Counted from the stretch's first letter, positions 1 through 8,832 are shown. The stretch is 52,274 bases of DNA from Sphingobacterium sp. (GCA_029239355.1 JAQZAZ010000022.1:1-52274), one strand, 5' to 3'. Notes: generated from the sequence alone by a model not told the origin. Program-made: numbers and translations.

Positions 1-418
1 CAAAAGATCCCTTCCTGCTCCTTATCCTCTCTTTTTCAAAATAGTTTTCCAGATCTTGCTTTGCCGAAACTGGAAGGTAGTGAATATACTGCTGACCTGT
101 TTTTGTTATTCGCAATACAAAATATAACCTTAAAGAATCAAATATGCGAAAGAATTCAATATCTTGAATAGCAATGTTTTTCCCGCTCACAATGATTTGG
201 TTTTCCTCAAAAATCATATCATCTGCTCTGGATTTTATTTTTGATACAAATAATGAATACGGGAAACCTATGACTACAACTGCATTCCATAAAGGATGAA
301 TATTGCGAATTAGTAGTGTGCTAACGAGCATGATCACAAAGAAAATTAAAGCCGCATATAAGCTATATCGAAGTACCCGGTCAAAGTTGTATGCCTGAGT
401 CTGTAAGTGCCGTTCCAT
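1..418 (-). CDS. Hypothetical membrane protein, 3' end outside window
   Basis: An open frame starts at an ATG at 418 on the minus strand and runs off the left edge without a stop, giving at least 139 residues. The first 60 or so residues hold two hydrophobic segments (about 18-36 and 43-60) separated by a short polar turn. The rest is a mixed polar/beta-like stretch (residues about 70-130) with the flavour of the PH-like domains found behind two-helix hairpins in small bacterial membrane proteins. That last comparison is a guess from pattern only. No function can be assigned. Confidence 0.6.
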   Translation of the reverse strand, partial: MERHLQTQAYNFDRVLRYSLYAALIFFVIMLVSTLLIRNIHPLWNAVVVIGFPYSLFVSKIKSRADDMIFEENQIIVSGKNIAIQDIEFFRIFDSLRLYFVLRITKTGQQYIHYLPVSAKQDLENYFEKERIRSRKGSF

Positions 419-752
419 TTTATAGGTATAAAACTAATACGTTTGCAACACAAAAAATGAATTTATTTACAATTCGCGCTGTTCCCTTTACAATATGACC
501 ATTTTCATGATTTTTCGGTTCCGTACCAGAGATTTCAAAAGCTCCCAGAGTCCGTTGGGCATCTCGGTAGACGCAACGGAAAGAATCTAGGAAACAGCAA
601 AGTCAAGTGGAATAAATAAAAAATAGGCCCGATCAAACGAAAATAGTTCAGATACGAAAACTTTATAACCGGACAGACAGCAGGATAAGTTAGTCCTGTT
701 ATAAAGCTATCGGTTTTAAAAACGTGTAGTGATAAAATTTGTAGCGGACCAG
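419..752. other. Gene-free stretch with two inverted repeats
   Basis: I find no convincing gene in these 334 bases. There is a 7-bp inverted repeat (TCCGTTG/CAACGGA, 551-557 and 574-580) and a stronger hairpin at 661-706. A minus-strand frame across 480-580 can be read as a 24-codon ORF (MPNGLWELLK...) starting inside the first repeat, but nothing else supports it. No TAnnTTTG box is present in either direction. Confidence 0.5.
661..706 (-). terminator. Hairpin downstream of the bestrophin gene
   Basis: CTTTATAAC (661-669) pairs perfectly with GTTATAAAG (698-706), and four more pairs continue inside after one mismatch. Read on the minus strand it lies about 47 nt after the bestrophin stop and is followed by TTTTC, so it probably ends that transcript. 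The T-tract is short, so termination efficiency is uncertain. Confidence 0.5.
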
Positions 753-1637
753 TTAAAGAATGTAATAATATTCCTCCGCAGGTGTAGTTGGCTTTTGCGT
801 AGGTTCACCAATAGCCTCCAACAAATTCATCTCAATAGTCTGACAGATCGCTGTCATCGGCGTATCCATTGGTTTATTTTCAAAAGGATCCTGCATCAAG
901 ATCGCCGTGCGTTCAATGATGATAAATATAATCGGGATACCGATCGTCAGCATCATTTTTACCAAGATTACATCATCATTCAGGCTAAAGGGTAATAAGA
1001 GCGCAAATAAATAAATCAAGAAATGGATCAACTTACCATAGGACACCGGAAAAACTGTGCTTTTTATCCGTTCGCAACGCCCCATTGAATCAGAAAATCG
1101 TGTTAAAATCTCATCCACAGCAACTTGTCTAAATTCAGTAATCAACCCCTCTTGGGCCAATAAACGTAAATGCTTTGCATGGGCAATTAAAATTCCGTAA
1201 GCCACATTTGTATCATTGATCTGATAACTTTCCAAATATTCTCCTACCCGTTTTGAATGGGATTCTTTTCGCAATGATTCGCTCAAGGCATAATTCCATA
1301 TAATCTGCCTTTCGACAAACATTTTTAGGTGTATGTCCTGATCTCTGGTAATAAAAGTTTGCAGAAGACGTATTAAACTACGCGAATCGTTGACAATTGC
1401 TCCCCATACAATACGTGCTTCCCACCACCTATCATAAGATTGTGCAGTTCGAAATGCTAACAGAAGCGATATTGCTGTTCCTACAATCGCAATTAATGAC
1501 AATGGAATCTGCAGTGTCAAAAAATCTTTATGCTTCGCCAGCAGCCCGACCAAGCAGCCGAAAAAAACTATTCGAATCAGATCTGTCTGAATGGCCTTTA
1601 AAAAGTATGAAACCGAAATTCTCCTATTGAGTAACAT
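753..1637 (-). CDS. Bestrophin-family (UPF0187/RFP-TM) chloride channel
   Basis: The 294-residue product matches the bacterial bestrophin family in length and pattern. Near the N-terminus is MLLNRRISVSYF, then a hydrophobic segment, then the characteristic SYDRWWEARIVWGAIVNDSR block (about residues 67-86), which in this family forms the helix after the first membrane segment. A second hydrophobic region sits around 200-240 (LIHFLIYLFALLLPFSL). A late MQDPFENKPMDTP segment matches the family's calcium-clasp region. Bacterial homologues form pentameric anion or cation channels in the inner membrane; which ion is carried here cannot be told. The gene stands alone, divergent from the methyltransferase gene, with a hairpin after its stop. 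Confidence 0.87.
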   Translation of the reverse strand: MLLNRRISVSYFLKAIQTDLIRIVFFGCLVGLLAKHKDFLTLQIPLSLIAIVGTAISLLLAFRTAQSYDRWWEARIVWGAIVNDSRSLIRLLQTFITRDQDIHLKMFVERQIIWNYALSESLRKESHSKRVGEYLESYQINDTNVAYGILIAHAKHLRLLAQEGLITEFRQVAVDEILTRFSDSMGRCERIKSTVFPVSYGKLIHFLIYLFALLLPFSLNDDVILVKMMLTIGIPIIFIIIERTAILMQDPFENKPMDTPMTAICQTIEMNLLEAIGEPTQKPTTPAEEYYYIL

Positions 1638-1876
1638 ATCACTAATGGTCTTTAGTTGAAATAATACTTTATATAAATCCGAAAGTTATTTTTTTGTTTT
1701 ACGACAGGACAAACAAAACGTTAAAAAGCTGCAATAAAGCGTGTTATTTTCACCTCTCTCAACAGCTCTTCATTGACGTTATCGAAACATTTTTCCAGTA
1801 AAAAATTAAAATAACAACATGTAACACAAGATTTCCTTAAATTGTATCCACTTTCTTTTAACAGGTGTAAGTTGCT

Positions 1877-2467
1877 ATGGACATATTGGATTTGAATAAA
1901 GATTATTGGGACAGTCGCTATCAGAACATGGAGATCGGATGGGATATTGGTTATGCATCACCGCCGATTATAAAGTATGCAGAAACCGTAATTCCCAAAG
2001 ATGCATCTATTTTAATTCCCGGTTGTGGCAACGCGCACGAAGCCAAGGCACTTCTGGAGAAAGGTTTTGAAGATATCACCTTGCTTGATATTGCGCCGAC
2101 ATTAGTTGATCAAGTTCAAAAAGCATTGGGTGAAATTCCGCAGCTTCAGATTATCTGTCAGGATTTTTTTCAGCATGAACAACAATATGATTATATTTTG
2201 GAGCAGACCTTTTTCTGTGCGTTGGATCCTGCCCTACGGGAAAACTACAGTAGCAAAATAGCTTCGCTGCTCCAACCGCGCGGTATTCTCGCAGGTCTAT
2301 TGTTCGATAGAGAATTTCCTGTACAGGGCCCTCCATTCGGTGGAAACAAATCTGAATATCAGCATTTGTTTCTTTCAAGCTTTGATATTTTAAAAATGGA
2401 GACCTGTTTCAATAGTATACCGCAACGACAAGGAACTGAGCTTTTTATCGAGTTAAGGAAGAAATAA
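1877..2467 (+). CDS. TPMT-family SAM-dependent methyltransferase
   Basis: A 196-residue class I methyltransferase of the thiopurine S-methyltransferase (TPMT) family. The N-terminus has YWDSRY and GWDIGYASPPI, the family's substrate/SAM entry motif. The SAM-binding glycine loop is ILIPGCGNAHEA (about residues 45-56), followed by LLDIAP for the acidic ribose contact, and EQTFFCALDP (about 108-117). Bacterial relatives methylate thiols, halides or selenium/tellurium compounds, so this is probably a detoxification or volatile-sulfur enzyme; the substrate is not readable. The stop codon is one base from the stop codon of the convergent sulP gene, leaving no room for a terminator. Confidence 0.88.
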   Translation: MDILDLNKDYWDSRYQNMEIGWDIGYASPPIIKYAETVIPKDASILIPGCGNAHEAKALLEKGFEDITLLDIAPTLVDQVQKALGEIPQLQIICQDFFQHEQQYDYILEQTFFCALDPALRENYSSKIASLLQPRGILAGLLFDREFPVQGPPFGGNKSEYQHLFLSSFDILKMETCFNSIPQRQGTELFIELRKK

Positions 2468-2468
2468 T

Positions 2469-4001
2469 CTATTTTCCGGGCATGACCTGATAAGTTGGGT
2501 CATCCTTAATATTAACGACAGCAATTCCCGTTGCGTTTTTGAGGAGGGAGCGACAATCTTCACTGAGATGCCACAGTTCCACTTTCTTCTGTCGCGAAGC
2601 ATAACGCTCCGTAATTTTATTTAGCGCATCCACAGCAGACATATCCACGACCCTACTTTCTTTAAAGTCCACAATGATATGATCAGGATCCTCCTGAATA
2701 TCAAACTTATCCAAAAAATTTGCTGTGGACCCGAAAAACAATGGTCCATATATTTCATAATGTTTTATACCTTCTAGGTCAACATATTTTCTCGCCCGTA
2801 TACGCTTCGCATTATCCCAGGCAAAGACCAATGCAGAAACTACGACACCGACAAGCACAGCCAAAGCTAAGTTGTGCAAGAGCACTGTTATACCGGCAAC
2901 AAGAATACCAACGAAAATATCCGGTTTCGGGAACTTATTGATAATCCGAAAACTCACCCATTGAAAAGTGCCAATAGCGACCATCATCATCACACCGACA
3001 AGTGCTGCCATGGGGATTTGCTCAATAAAAGGTGCGCCGACCAGTATAATCAATAAAATTGTCATTGCGCCTATAAAAGCGGATAACCGCGTCCTTGCAC
3101 CTGCATTCAAATTAACCAAGGTCTGTGCCACCATCGCACAACCACCCATTCCACCAAAAAATCCATTGATTGCATTTGCCAGCCCTTGCGCAATGGATTC
3201 ACGGTTAGCATTTCCTTTACTAGCAGTGATTTCGTCGACCATATTAAGAGTCAAAAGCGATTCAACAAGTCCTACTCCCGCCATGACCAAGGAATATGGG
3301 AAGATTAATTGCAATGTGTCCCAGCTCCAGGGGATATTGGGCAAATGAAAGTGAGGGAGTGATCCGCTTACCGATGCTATATCCACCACTTTCTTCGTTT
3401 CGATACCTAGTAATGATACCAGACCAAAAACAACCAAAATAGCAATTAATGAAGCGGGAACCGCCTTTGTGATCCGAGGAAAACCGATAACAATCAGCAT
3501 TGTCAATAAGGTAAGCCCCCCCATAATATATAAAGTCGACCCCGACATCCAGACCATATCCGTTCCGTTGCTCGCCTTAAATTGTACAACCTGCGCCATA
3601 AAAATAATAATGGCTAACCCATTCAAAAAGCCGTACATAACAGGTTGTGGGATCAAACGGACAAATTTTCCCCATTTGAAAAGACCAACAAAAAATTGTA
3701 GTATGCCCGCCAAGATCACTGCCGCAAAAAGATAGTCAATACCATGACTTGCTGCAAGCGCCATCAGAACAACGATAGTTGCCCCAGCTCCACCAGATAC
3801 CATACCCGGCCTTCCCCCAAAAATAGCAGTCACGAGTCCCATTAAGAAGGCAGCGTAAAGGCCCGTTAAGGGTGGCAAACCAGCTAGTATCGCAAATGAA
3901 AGGGATTCAGGTATCATCGTCATGGCTACCGTCAAGCCAGCAAAAAGTTCGTTTTTAAAATTGACGGACCGTATGTTAAAAAATTCAAAGGTATTGTTCA
4001 T
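2469..4001 (-). CDS. SulP-family inorganic anion transporter with STAS domain
   Basis: The 510-residue protein has about ten or more hydrophobic segments followed by a cytoplasmic STAS domain (about residues 415-505), the architecture of SulP transporters. The N-terminal signature is clear: ELFAGLTVAMTMIPESLSFAILAGLPPLTGLYAAF, here given in family terms as the SulP motif spanning residues 17-51. Also visible is NGFFGGMGGCAMVAQTLVN, the loop seen in bacterial SulP proteins. Substrates in the family include sulfate, bicarbonate and dicarboxylates; sequence alone does not decide. The STAS part keeps VDFKESRVVDMSAVDAL, the anti-sigma-antagonist-like helix. A good promoter lies just upstream (4033-4064). 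Confidence 0.9.
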   Translation of the reverse strand: MNNTFEFFNIRSVNFKNELFAGLTVAMTMIPESLSFAILAGLPPLTGLYAAFLMGLVTAIFGGRPGMVSGGAGATIVVLMALAASHGIDYLFAAVILAGILQFFVGLFKWGKFVRLIPQPVMYGFLNGLAIIIFMAQVVQFKASNGTDMVWMSGSTLYIMGGLTLLTMLIVIGFPRITKAVPASLIAILVVFGLVSLLGIETKKVVDIASVSGSLPHFHLPNIPWSWDTLQLIFPYSLVMAGVGLVESLLTLNMVDEITASKGNANRESIAQGLANAINGFFGGMGGCAMVAQTLVNLNAGARTRLSAFIGAMTILLIILVGAPFIEQIPMAALVGVMMMVAIGTFQWVSFRIINKFPKPDIFVGILVAGITVLLHNLALAVLVGVVVSALVFAWDNAKRIRARKYVDLEGIKHYEIYGPLFFGSTANFLDKFDIQEDPDHIIVDFKESRVVDMSAVDALNKITERYASRQKKVELWHLSEDCRSLLKNATGIAVVNIKDDPTYQVMPGK

Positions 4002-4032
4002 ATTGAAATCAGTTGAACATTATAAAACGTTG

Positions 4033-4064
4033 CAAAGGTAACAATCCATACCGTATATCAGCAA
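4033..4064 (-). promoter_or_regulatory. Promoter of sulP
   Basis: On the minus strand, -7 box TACCTTTG (4033-4040) matches TAnnTTTG exactly, with TTG (4062-4064) 21 nt upstream. The start site would be near 4026, about 25 nt before the sulP ATG. Confidence 0.6.
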
Positions 4065-4117
4065 CTTGCAGGTTGCTAAAGGGAGAAAGAATCGCAATCG
4101 TAAAAACAGTTTTACCA

Positions 4118-4125
4118 TATATTTG
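4118..4125 (+). promoter_or_regulatory. -7 box of the DUF3943 gene
   Basis: TATATTTG matches TAnnTTTG exactly. Transcription from here would start near 4132, so it supports the ATG at 4169 as the start and argues against the in-frame ATG at 4013. Confidence 0.5.
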
Positions 4126-4168
4126 TTATTCAGTACAACTCTTATTGCAAAACAGCATATTGACCGAT

Positions 4169-5758
4169 ATGAAACTATACCTAAGGCCTTATTGTTCTAT
4201 TTTATTTTTACTTTTGAATGTATTTAAGACCTTTTTTTGTGCATTGATCTTTTCCTATTTTCCAGCGATGGCCACTATTCAAACGAATCAAAATAACGTT
4301 CAATATACAATCAGAGATACAGCACATAGGCTTGGTAGGATGTGCCTAAAATCATCAGCAGATAGTGTCAATCAGCTCATCAGGAACACAAATTCAAGAG
4401 ATAGTATCGCTGTGTCGAGACAACAGGCAAAATGGATTTCCGATCAGATTCATGCCAAATTATCCGACAGTACCTTAAATTTTCAAAAGAAAAACTTTCT
4501 ACGCGCCGGAATAGAATGGTTTTCTATTCAAGCTATACCGGCCTCGGTCAATTATTTCATTCGAAAAGATCCAGTCTCTCATATTTCTTTCAAAAATTTC
4601 TTCAGCCATTTAAAGTTTTCGGCCTGGACTTGGGACGATAATCTCTTCGCTACCAATCAAATCGCCCATCCCTACCACGGGCAGTTCTATTTCAATTCAT
4701 TCCGATCCAACAACTTTAGCTTCTGGCAGTCCTCAATAGCGACTGTGGCAGGGAGCTACATATGGGAGACAGCAGGCGAGACAGAACCACCTTCGGTCAA
4801 CGATATTATTAATACCAGTTTTGGCGGAACGATTCTCGGCGAGATGACACACCGCCTTTCACATCATATTCTTGCCAGACCGAGCCTCACGAAAGGACAG
4901 CGAAATAAAAAAGAAATATTAGCGATGTTGATCAATCCGATCAACGGCTTAAACCGTCTGCTTGACGGCCGTTGGGGAAATACAGCGAAAGGCATCGTCA
5001 TCGATAGCTCTCAGGTTCATACAGAAGTCGAATTAGGTATTCGAAGATTTGATGCCAAAGAGCATAATGTCATCAGCCGGGGAAAGAATGATATCTATGC
5101 CCGCATTAAACTGATTTATAACAACGAAAATGTCGACAGAAAGAAACCTTTTAACGACTTTATCCTCAATCTTGAAATTGGATCTGATGACAGCTCAATC
5201 GTAAATGCTGTCAACATATATGCCTCCCTTTATGGGAATCGTGTATTATCCGATTTAACCGGCACACATCGTGGTATTGTATCAGCTCACTTTGATTTCT
5301 TGCGTAATGAGGCTTTCTACTATGGATCGCAAAGCATCAATTACAATGTTTTTTCCAATTTTAACATCGGTAAACACACCAAACTGACTACTATCTTGGG
5401 GGGTGGACCAGTAGTTCTGGCAGCGGTACCTGATCCATATCTTCATTTTGGAGAAAGCCGTACCTATGATTATGGTCCCGGAATGGATGTGCGTACCGCA
5501 GCAACATTAAGTACGCTTAATCGCTTTAAATTTGGAATAGACTACCGTGGCGGTTATTTTGTAACTATCAGTGGCAATAAATCCCATCATTATCTTCATA
5601 CTGTATCAACCAGCGCTTCGGTACGGATCTGGAAAAACTTTGGTATTAATCTCTATTCAGGATATTTCAGGCTGGAAGGTCGTTACCGGGACCATGACAA
5701 AGTGAATAAAGATTATCCTTTTATACGTTTAGCCTTGGCTTATAATTCTGAATATTAA
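4169..5758 (+). CDS. DUF3943 domain-containing outer-envelope protein
   Basis: The frame is open from 4013, but the ATG at 4169 begins a sensible signal peptide (MKLYLRPYCSILFLLLNVFK) and follows a -7 box, so a 529-residue product is preferred. The DUF3943 region lies in the middle: DDNLFATNQIAHPYHGQFYF, then SNNFSFWQSS, AGSYIWETAGETEPPS and FGGTILGEMTHRLS. The family has conserved His, Glu and Trp residues on short membrane-embedded helices and is probably a membrane-integrated enzyme or lipid-binding protein. The C-terminal half alternates aromatic and polar residues like beta-strands. Function is unknown. Its 3' end overlaps the convergent L,D-transpeptidase gene by 4 bases. Confidence 0.8.
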   Translation: MKLYLRPYCSILFLLLNVFKTFFCALIFSYFPAMATIQTNQNNVQYTIRDTAHRLGRMCLKSSADSVNQLIRNTNSRDSIAVSRQQAKWISDQIHAKLSDSTLNFQKKNFLRAGIEWFSIQAIPASVNYFIRKDPVSHISFKNFFSHLKFSAWTWDDNLFATNQIAHPYHGQFYFNSFRSNNFSFWQSSIATVAGSYIWETAGETEPPSVNDIINTSFGGTILGEMTHRLSHHILARPSLTKGQRNKKEILAMLINPINGLNRLLDGRWGNTAKGIVIDSSQVHTEVELGIRRFDAKEHNVISRGKNDIYARIKLIYNNENVDRKKPFNDFILNLEIGSDDSSIVNAVNIYASLYGNRVLSDLTGTHRGIVSAHFDFLRNEAFYYGSQSINYNVFSNFNIGKHTKLTTILGGGPVVLAAVPDPYLHFGESRTYDYGPGMDVRTAATLSTLNRFKFGIDYRGGYFVTISGNKSHHYLHTVSTSASVRIWKNFGINLYSGYFRLEGRYRDHDKVNKDYPFIRLALAYNSEY

Positions 5759-7203
5759 TTTGCCCAATATTTCTTCAATGCATCTTTCAGACGCGGATCA
5801 TAGCCATAAATATCAGGGTAAGAAACGATTTTACCGTCATCATCAAGCCAAGTAGTATAATAAGTAAGGTATACAGGCATCTGACGTTTCAACGTTACCC
5901 ACCGCGATTTGGAAATGGAGTCAGTTGTAATTTCTTTTGCGATCTTCTCGGCTTGCTTCTCGTTATTCACCAAGTAGCTTGCCAAGTCTACGGGTTTTTC
6001 AACACGTACACAGCCGTGACTCACAGCACGGTTGGTCTGCCCAAACATTTGTTTGGCAGGTGTATCATGGAGGTAGATCGAATAAGCATTTTCAAATAGA
6101 AATTTCACATTCCCCAAAGAATTATCTGATCCCGGATTTTGCTTAAAACGGAATTTCTCAACCGAATCCGCATGCCAATCTACCGTACTTGGATCAACCT
6201 GCTTTCCCTTATAGTAAGCCACCATATTACGCGAGGCCAAATAATTTGGATTATTCCTTACACTGGCCAATAATTCTTTTTTTACAATACTGCTCGGGAT
6301 ATTCCAAACCGGGTTGATCTGCATCGCATCCAGAATACCTTGCATGACCGGGGTTTCGTGGTTTTCACCTTTGCGCGTATAGGCAGGGTTAGCAGTTTCA
6401 CCAACACATACGTTCATCAATTGACTGGTTTTACCATCTTCCATAATATGTAAGCGTTGTTCAGGAATATTGACAAAAACATATTTCTCCGGAAAAGACG
6501 TCCCCATCCAGCGTAATTTTTCCAGTACCATCAGTACGTTAATCCTTTGTGTGTTATCCAGATTACCATTTTCCAACAAACGCTGAAATTGAATGTAATA
6601 CTGATTTTTCGGCTGAATATTAGCCATCAAGGGGCCCATCTGCACACTGTCCAGCATGTGAATCACCTTTGCATAATTCATGCGATTTTGCGGCACAAAA
6701 TATCTTCCGTACAGACGCTTCGGATTAACCACACCGTATTTCATACTGCTGACATAAGCCACAAAACCATCTGTACCCAAAAGATCGAGCTTGGCTAAAA
6801 GCGGATAGGACTCAGCGACATCCTTTGGTTGCAGTTTGCGCAGCGAAAATAACGTCTCTTTTATCTCCGCAGTGTGGAAGTAACTGCTACGTATCCCATG
6901 TTCTTCACTTTGTTCAAAATAACTCAATAGGGTATCAATGCTTCCGTCAAATAGATGTTCCGCGATTAAAGTCATTCCTGCAGTAGAATCAGACAATTTC
7001 TTCATCCAGCTCGGGTTATGCAGGTTGCCTTTCTGTTTACCATACACTTCCTGAAACACCTTCACATAGGCTGTTGTATCAAACTCCTTATAAGATTTTT
7101 GTTCAAAACCTTGTGCGAGCACATCACCATAAGTGGGCGGATTCTCTTTGCAAGAAAAAAATACTATTGAAACGAAGGAAATAAAAACTAAAAAACGTGA
7201 CAT
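5755..7203 (-). CDS. L,D-transpeptidase lipoprotein (YcbB/LdtD-like)
   Basis: A 482-residue product from the ATG at 7203; a longer frame exists but would run through the hairpin at 7224-7251. The N-terminus MSRFLVFISFVSIVFFSCKE is a lipoprotein signal with the lipobox Cys. A YcbB-type scaffold domain occupies roughly residues 40-230, and the YkuD catalytic domain about 240-420. The catalytic signature SHGCVRV places the nucleophilic Cys near residue 398, with the partner His in YLHDTPAKQMFG about 25 residues earlier. The enzyme would cross-link peptidoglycan stems 3-3, or attach proteins to them, in the periplasm. The gene follows fbp in the same direction but probably has its own promoter. 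Confidence 0.9.
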   Translation of the reverse strand: MSRFLVFISFVSIVFFSCKENPPTYGDVLAQGFEQKSYKEFDTTAYVKVFQEVYGKQKGNLHNPSWMKKLSDSTAGMTLIAEHLFDGSIDTLLSYFEQSEEHGIRSSYFHTAEIKETLFSLRKLQPKDVAESYPLLAKLDLLGTDGFVAYVSSMKYGVVNPKRLYGRYFVPQNRMNYAKVIHMLDSVQMGPLMANIQPKNQYYIQFQRLLENGNLDNTQRINVLMVLEKLRWMGTSFPEKYVFVNIPEQRLHIMEDGKTSQLMNVCVGETANPAYTRKGENHETPVMQGILDAMQINPVWNIPSSIVKKELLASVRNNPNYLASRNMVAYYKGKQVDPSTVDWHADSVEKFRFKQNPGSDNSLGNVKFLFENAYSIYLHDTPAKQMFGQTNRAVSHGCVRVEKPVDLASYLVNNEKQAEKIAKEITTDSISKSRWVTLKRQMPVYLTYYTTWLDDDGKIVSYPDIYGYDPRLKDALKKYWAN

Positions 7204-7215
7204 ACTACAAATAAT

Positions 7216-7251
7216 GAAAAAAGAAATGGCTTCGCAATAATGAAGCCATTT
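7216..7251 (-). terminator. Terminator hairpin after fbp
   Basis: AAATGGCTTC (7224-7233) pairs perfectly with GAAGCCATTT (7242-7251) around an 8-nt loop. On the minus strand it is followed by a run of Ts (7216-7222). It lies about 70 nt after the fbp stop and only about 13 nt before the L,D-transpeptidase ATG. Confidence 0.75.
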
Positions 7252-7258
7252 TCTGGAA

Positions 7259-7266
7259 CAAATATA
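7259..7266 (-). promoter_or_regulatory. -7 box of the L,D-transpeptidase gene
   Basis: Minus-strand TATATTTG matches TAnnTTTG exactly. The predicted start site near 7252 coincides with the base of the hairpin at 7224-7251, so the mRNA would begin with that stem-loop. A TTTG lies 15 nt upstream, closer than usual. Confidence 0.5.
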
Positions 7267-7321
7267 AATAATTCTTATTGGCAAACGAATCTTCCCTGTC
7301 ATCGAATCACTACATAATGAA

Positions 7322-8329
7322 TTACTGATGTTTTAGAAGGAAATCCTCAAGGAGTTTCACCATTGCCGTATTCCCTAAAAATGCCGCTGTTCGTTGGTGT
7401 AGTGTCTTGGGTTCAATATCTAAAATACGTTGGTATCCATTCGTCGCCCTCCCTCCTGCTTGTTCAATAATAAACGCTATTGGATTACATTCGTACATTA
7501 ATCGTAATTTCCCGTTCGGGTGTGCTGAAGTCGTCGGATAAAGAAAGATCCCCCCTTTCAGCAAATTGCGATGAATGTCAGCAACCATCGACCCAATATA
7601 ACGCGATGCATAGGGACGTTGGGTAGCTGCGTCTTCCATTTGACAGTATTTGATATATTGTTTGACACCGTTGGGGAATTTGGAGTAATTTCCCTCATTG
7701 ATCGAATAAATATTCCCCGCTTCAGGAATCTTCATATCGGGATGAGACAGGCAGAATTCCCCGATGGAAGGATCTAAAGTAAAACCATTCACCCCTTTGC
7801 CCGTTGTATATACCAACATGGTTGAGCTTCCATAAATGACATATCCTGCGGCAACTTGCTGGGTTCCGTGTTGCAGGATATCGTTGCTATTACATGACAC
7901 ACCTGTATCCGAAAGCCTGCGATAAATAGAAAAAATTGTCCCTACAGAGACATTAACATCGATATTACTCGAACCGTCCAATGGATCTATACAAACAATA
8001 TACTTTGCGTTTTTTGAAACCCCAGATTGCATATAAACTGGATTTTCATGTTCCTCCGAGGCAACGACACAGCATTCTCCACCACTTTGCAGTGCTTTAA
8101 TAAATTGCTCATCGGCATACACATCCAACTTCTTCTGTCCCTCTCCCTGCACATTAATCTGCCCTGAATCCCCCAAAATATCAACCAATCCAGCCTTGTT
8201 GACTTCTCTGTTAACAATCTTTGCTGCTATACCGATATCACGCAAGAGCCTAGACAGCTCACCTTTTGCATATGGAAAATCGGCTTGTTTTTCAATAATA
8301 AATTGTCCTAGTGTTGTTATACCACTCAT
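7322..8329 (-). CDS. fbp: Class I fructose-1,6-bisphosphatase
   Basis: A 335-residue class I FBPase, the usual length. The start [15 protein letters not shown] at 8329 is preferred over an in-frame ATG at 8362, because the promoter boxes overlap the latter. Diagnostic segments in order are [17 protein letters not shown] (metal ligand), [19 protein letters not shown] (the metal-binding signature), [29 protein letters not shown] and [20 protein letters not shown]. The enzyme removes the 1-phosphate from fructose-1,6-bisphosphate in gluconeogenesis, in the cytosol. The upstream region has two perfect palindromes and two identical TAGCTTTG boxes, suggesting regulated expression. Confidence 0.97.
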   Translation of the reverse strand: MSGITTLGQFIIEKQADFPYAKGELSRLLRDIGIAAKIVNREVNKAGLVDILGDSGQINVQGEGQKKLDVYADEQFIKALQSGGECCVVASEEHENPVYMQSGVSKNAKYIVCIDPLDGSSNIDVNVSVGTIFSIYRRLSDTGVSCNSNDILQHGTQQVAAGYVIYGSSTMLVYTTGKGVNGFTLDPSIGEFCLSHPDMKIPEAGNIYSINEGNYSKFPNGVKQYIKYCQMEDAATQRPYASRYIGSMVADIHRNLLKGGIFLYPTTSAHPNGKLRLMYECNPIAFIIEQAGGRATNGYQRILDIEPKTLHQRTAAFLGNTAMVKLLEDFLLKHQ

Positions 8330-8359
8330 AATAGTGTTTATTGGATATTTTTTGTTGTA

Positions 8360-8396
8360 CAAAGCTAAAAAAGTAAAATAGATTTTAGCAAAGCTA
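8360..8396 (-). promoter_or_regulatory. Doubled promoter boxes of fbp
   Basis: TAGCTTTG occurs twice on the minus strand, at 8360-8367 and 8389-8396, 29 bp apart. The TTTG of the distal copy sits 21 nt before the proximal box, so the pair can be read either as -33/-7 of one promoter or as two tandem -7 boxes. The proximal box predicts a leader of about 24 nt. Confidence 0.55.
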
Positions 8397-8407
8397 TCTC
8401 CCTGTCC

Positions 8408-8422
8408 AGCTAAACTTTAGCT
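8408..8422. promoter_or_regulatory. Perfect palindrome AGCTAAAcTTTAGCT, probable operator
   Basis: Seven-base perfect arms around a single base. It lies immediately upstream of the distal fbp -7 box, about where its -33 element should be, so a bound repressor would block that promoter. The protein that binds is unknown. Confidence 0.45.
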
Positions 8423-8431
8423 CATAAAATA

Positions 8432-8445
8432 CGCAATCGATTGCG
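8432..8445. promoter_or_regulatory. Perfect palindrome CGCAATCGATTGCG, LacI-family-like operator
   Basis: A 14-bp perfect palindrome with a central CG, the layout of LacI/PurR/GalR-family operators. It lies 10 bp from the other palindrome, between fbp and the small gene at 8599. Assignment to a regulator family rests on the shape of the site only. Confidence 0.45.
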
Positions 8446-8572
8446 CATATCGTTGAAAACTTCCTTCTGCTAAAACGATTATTAACTACAAAAAGATAAC
8501 AAAGCGGTAAAAGAAGTAGATATCTTCTAAATCCTCAGAAATAAAAAAAAACAAAAAATGATAAGTATTTGG

Positions 8573-8580
8573 TAATTTTA
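8573..8580 (+). promoter_or_regulatory. -7 box of the small gene at 8599
   Basis: TAATTTTA differs from TAnnTTTG only in the last base. It would start transcription near 8587, which favours the ATG at 8599 over an upstream TTG at 8569. Confidence 0.35.
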
Positions 8581-8598
8581 GCAAAATATATTGATACA

Positions 8599-8832
8599 AT
8601 GCAACAACTTATACAGCTCGTTGAAAAGGAAAAACTAAGTACTCAGCCCGTTACACAACATACCTTGATCATTGATGATAAGCAAGTTATTCATGGGGCA
8701 CTTTTTTTCGTTAAAACAGCACGCAAGACTTTTAAAATATTGGTTCCTGCTCCTTTTTACGAGGCTTTGCTCGATAATCAATTAACCATACAACGCTTAA
8801 TAAAACATCCCGAAGCCATGCTACTTTCCTGA
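8599..8832 (+). CDS. Small hypothetical protein, 77 aa
   Basis: The ATG at 8599 gives a 77-residue soluble protein beginning MQQLIQLVEKEKLSTQPV. Its composition is normal for a folded cytosolic protein, with a likely helix at each end and a strand-rich middle (TLIIDDKQVIHGALFFV, KTFKILVPAPFYEAL). No cysteine, signal peptide or membrane segment is present, and I do not recognise a family. It is divergent from fbp and shares the intergenic region containing the palindromes. A frame offset by -1 stays open for about 250 bases past its stop (see 8833-9123). Confidence 0.6.
   Translation: MQQLIQLVEKEKLSTQPVTQHTLIIDDKQVIHGALFFVKTARKTFKILVPAPFYEALLDNQLTIQRLIKHPEAMLLS

Noticed and set aside
4013..4168. 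Upstream start for the DUF3943 gene
   Set aside because: The added 52 residues precede a good signal peptide and lie upstream of the -7 box at 4118.
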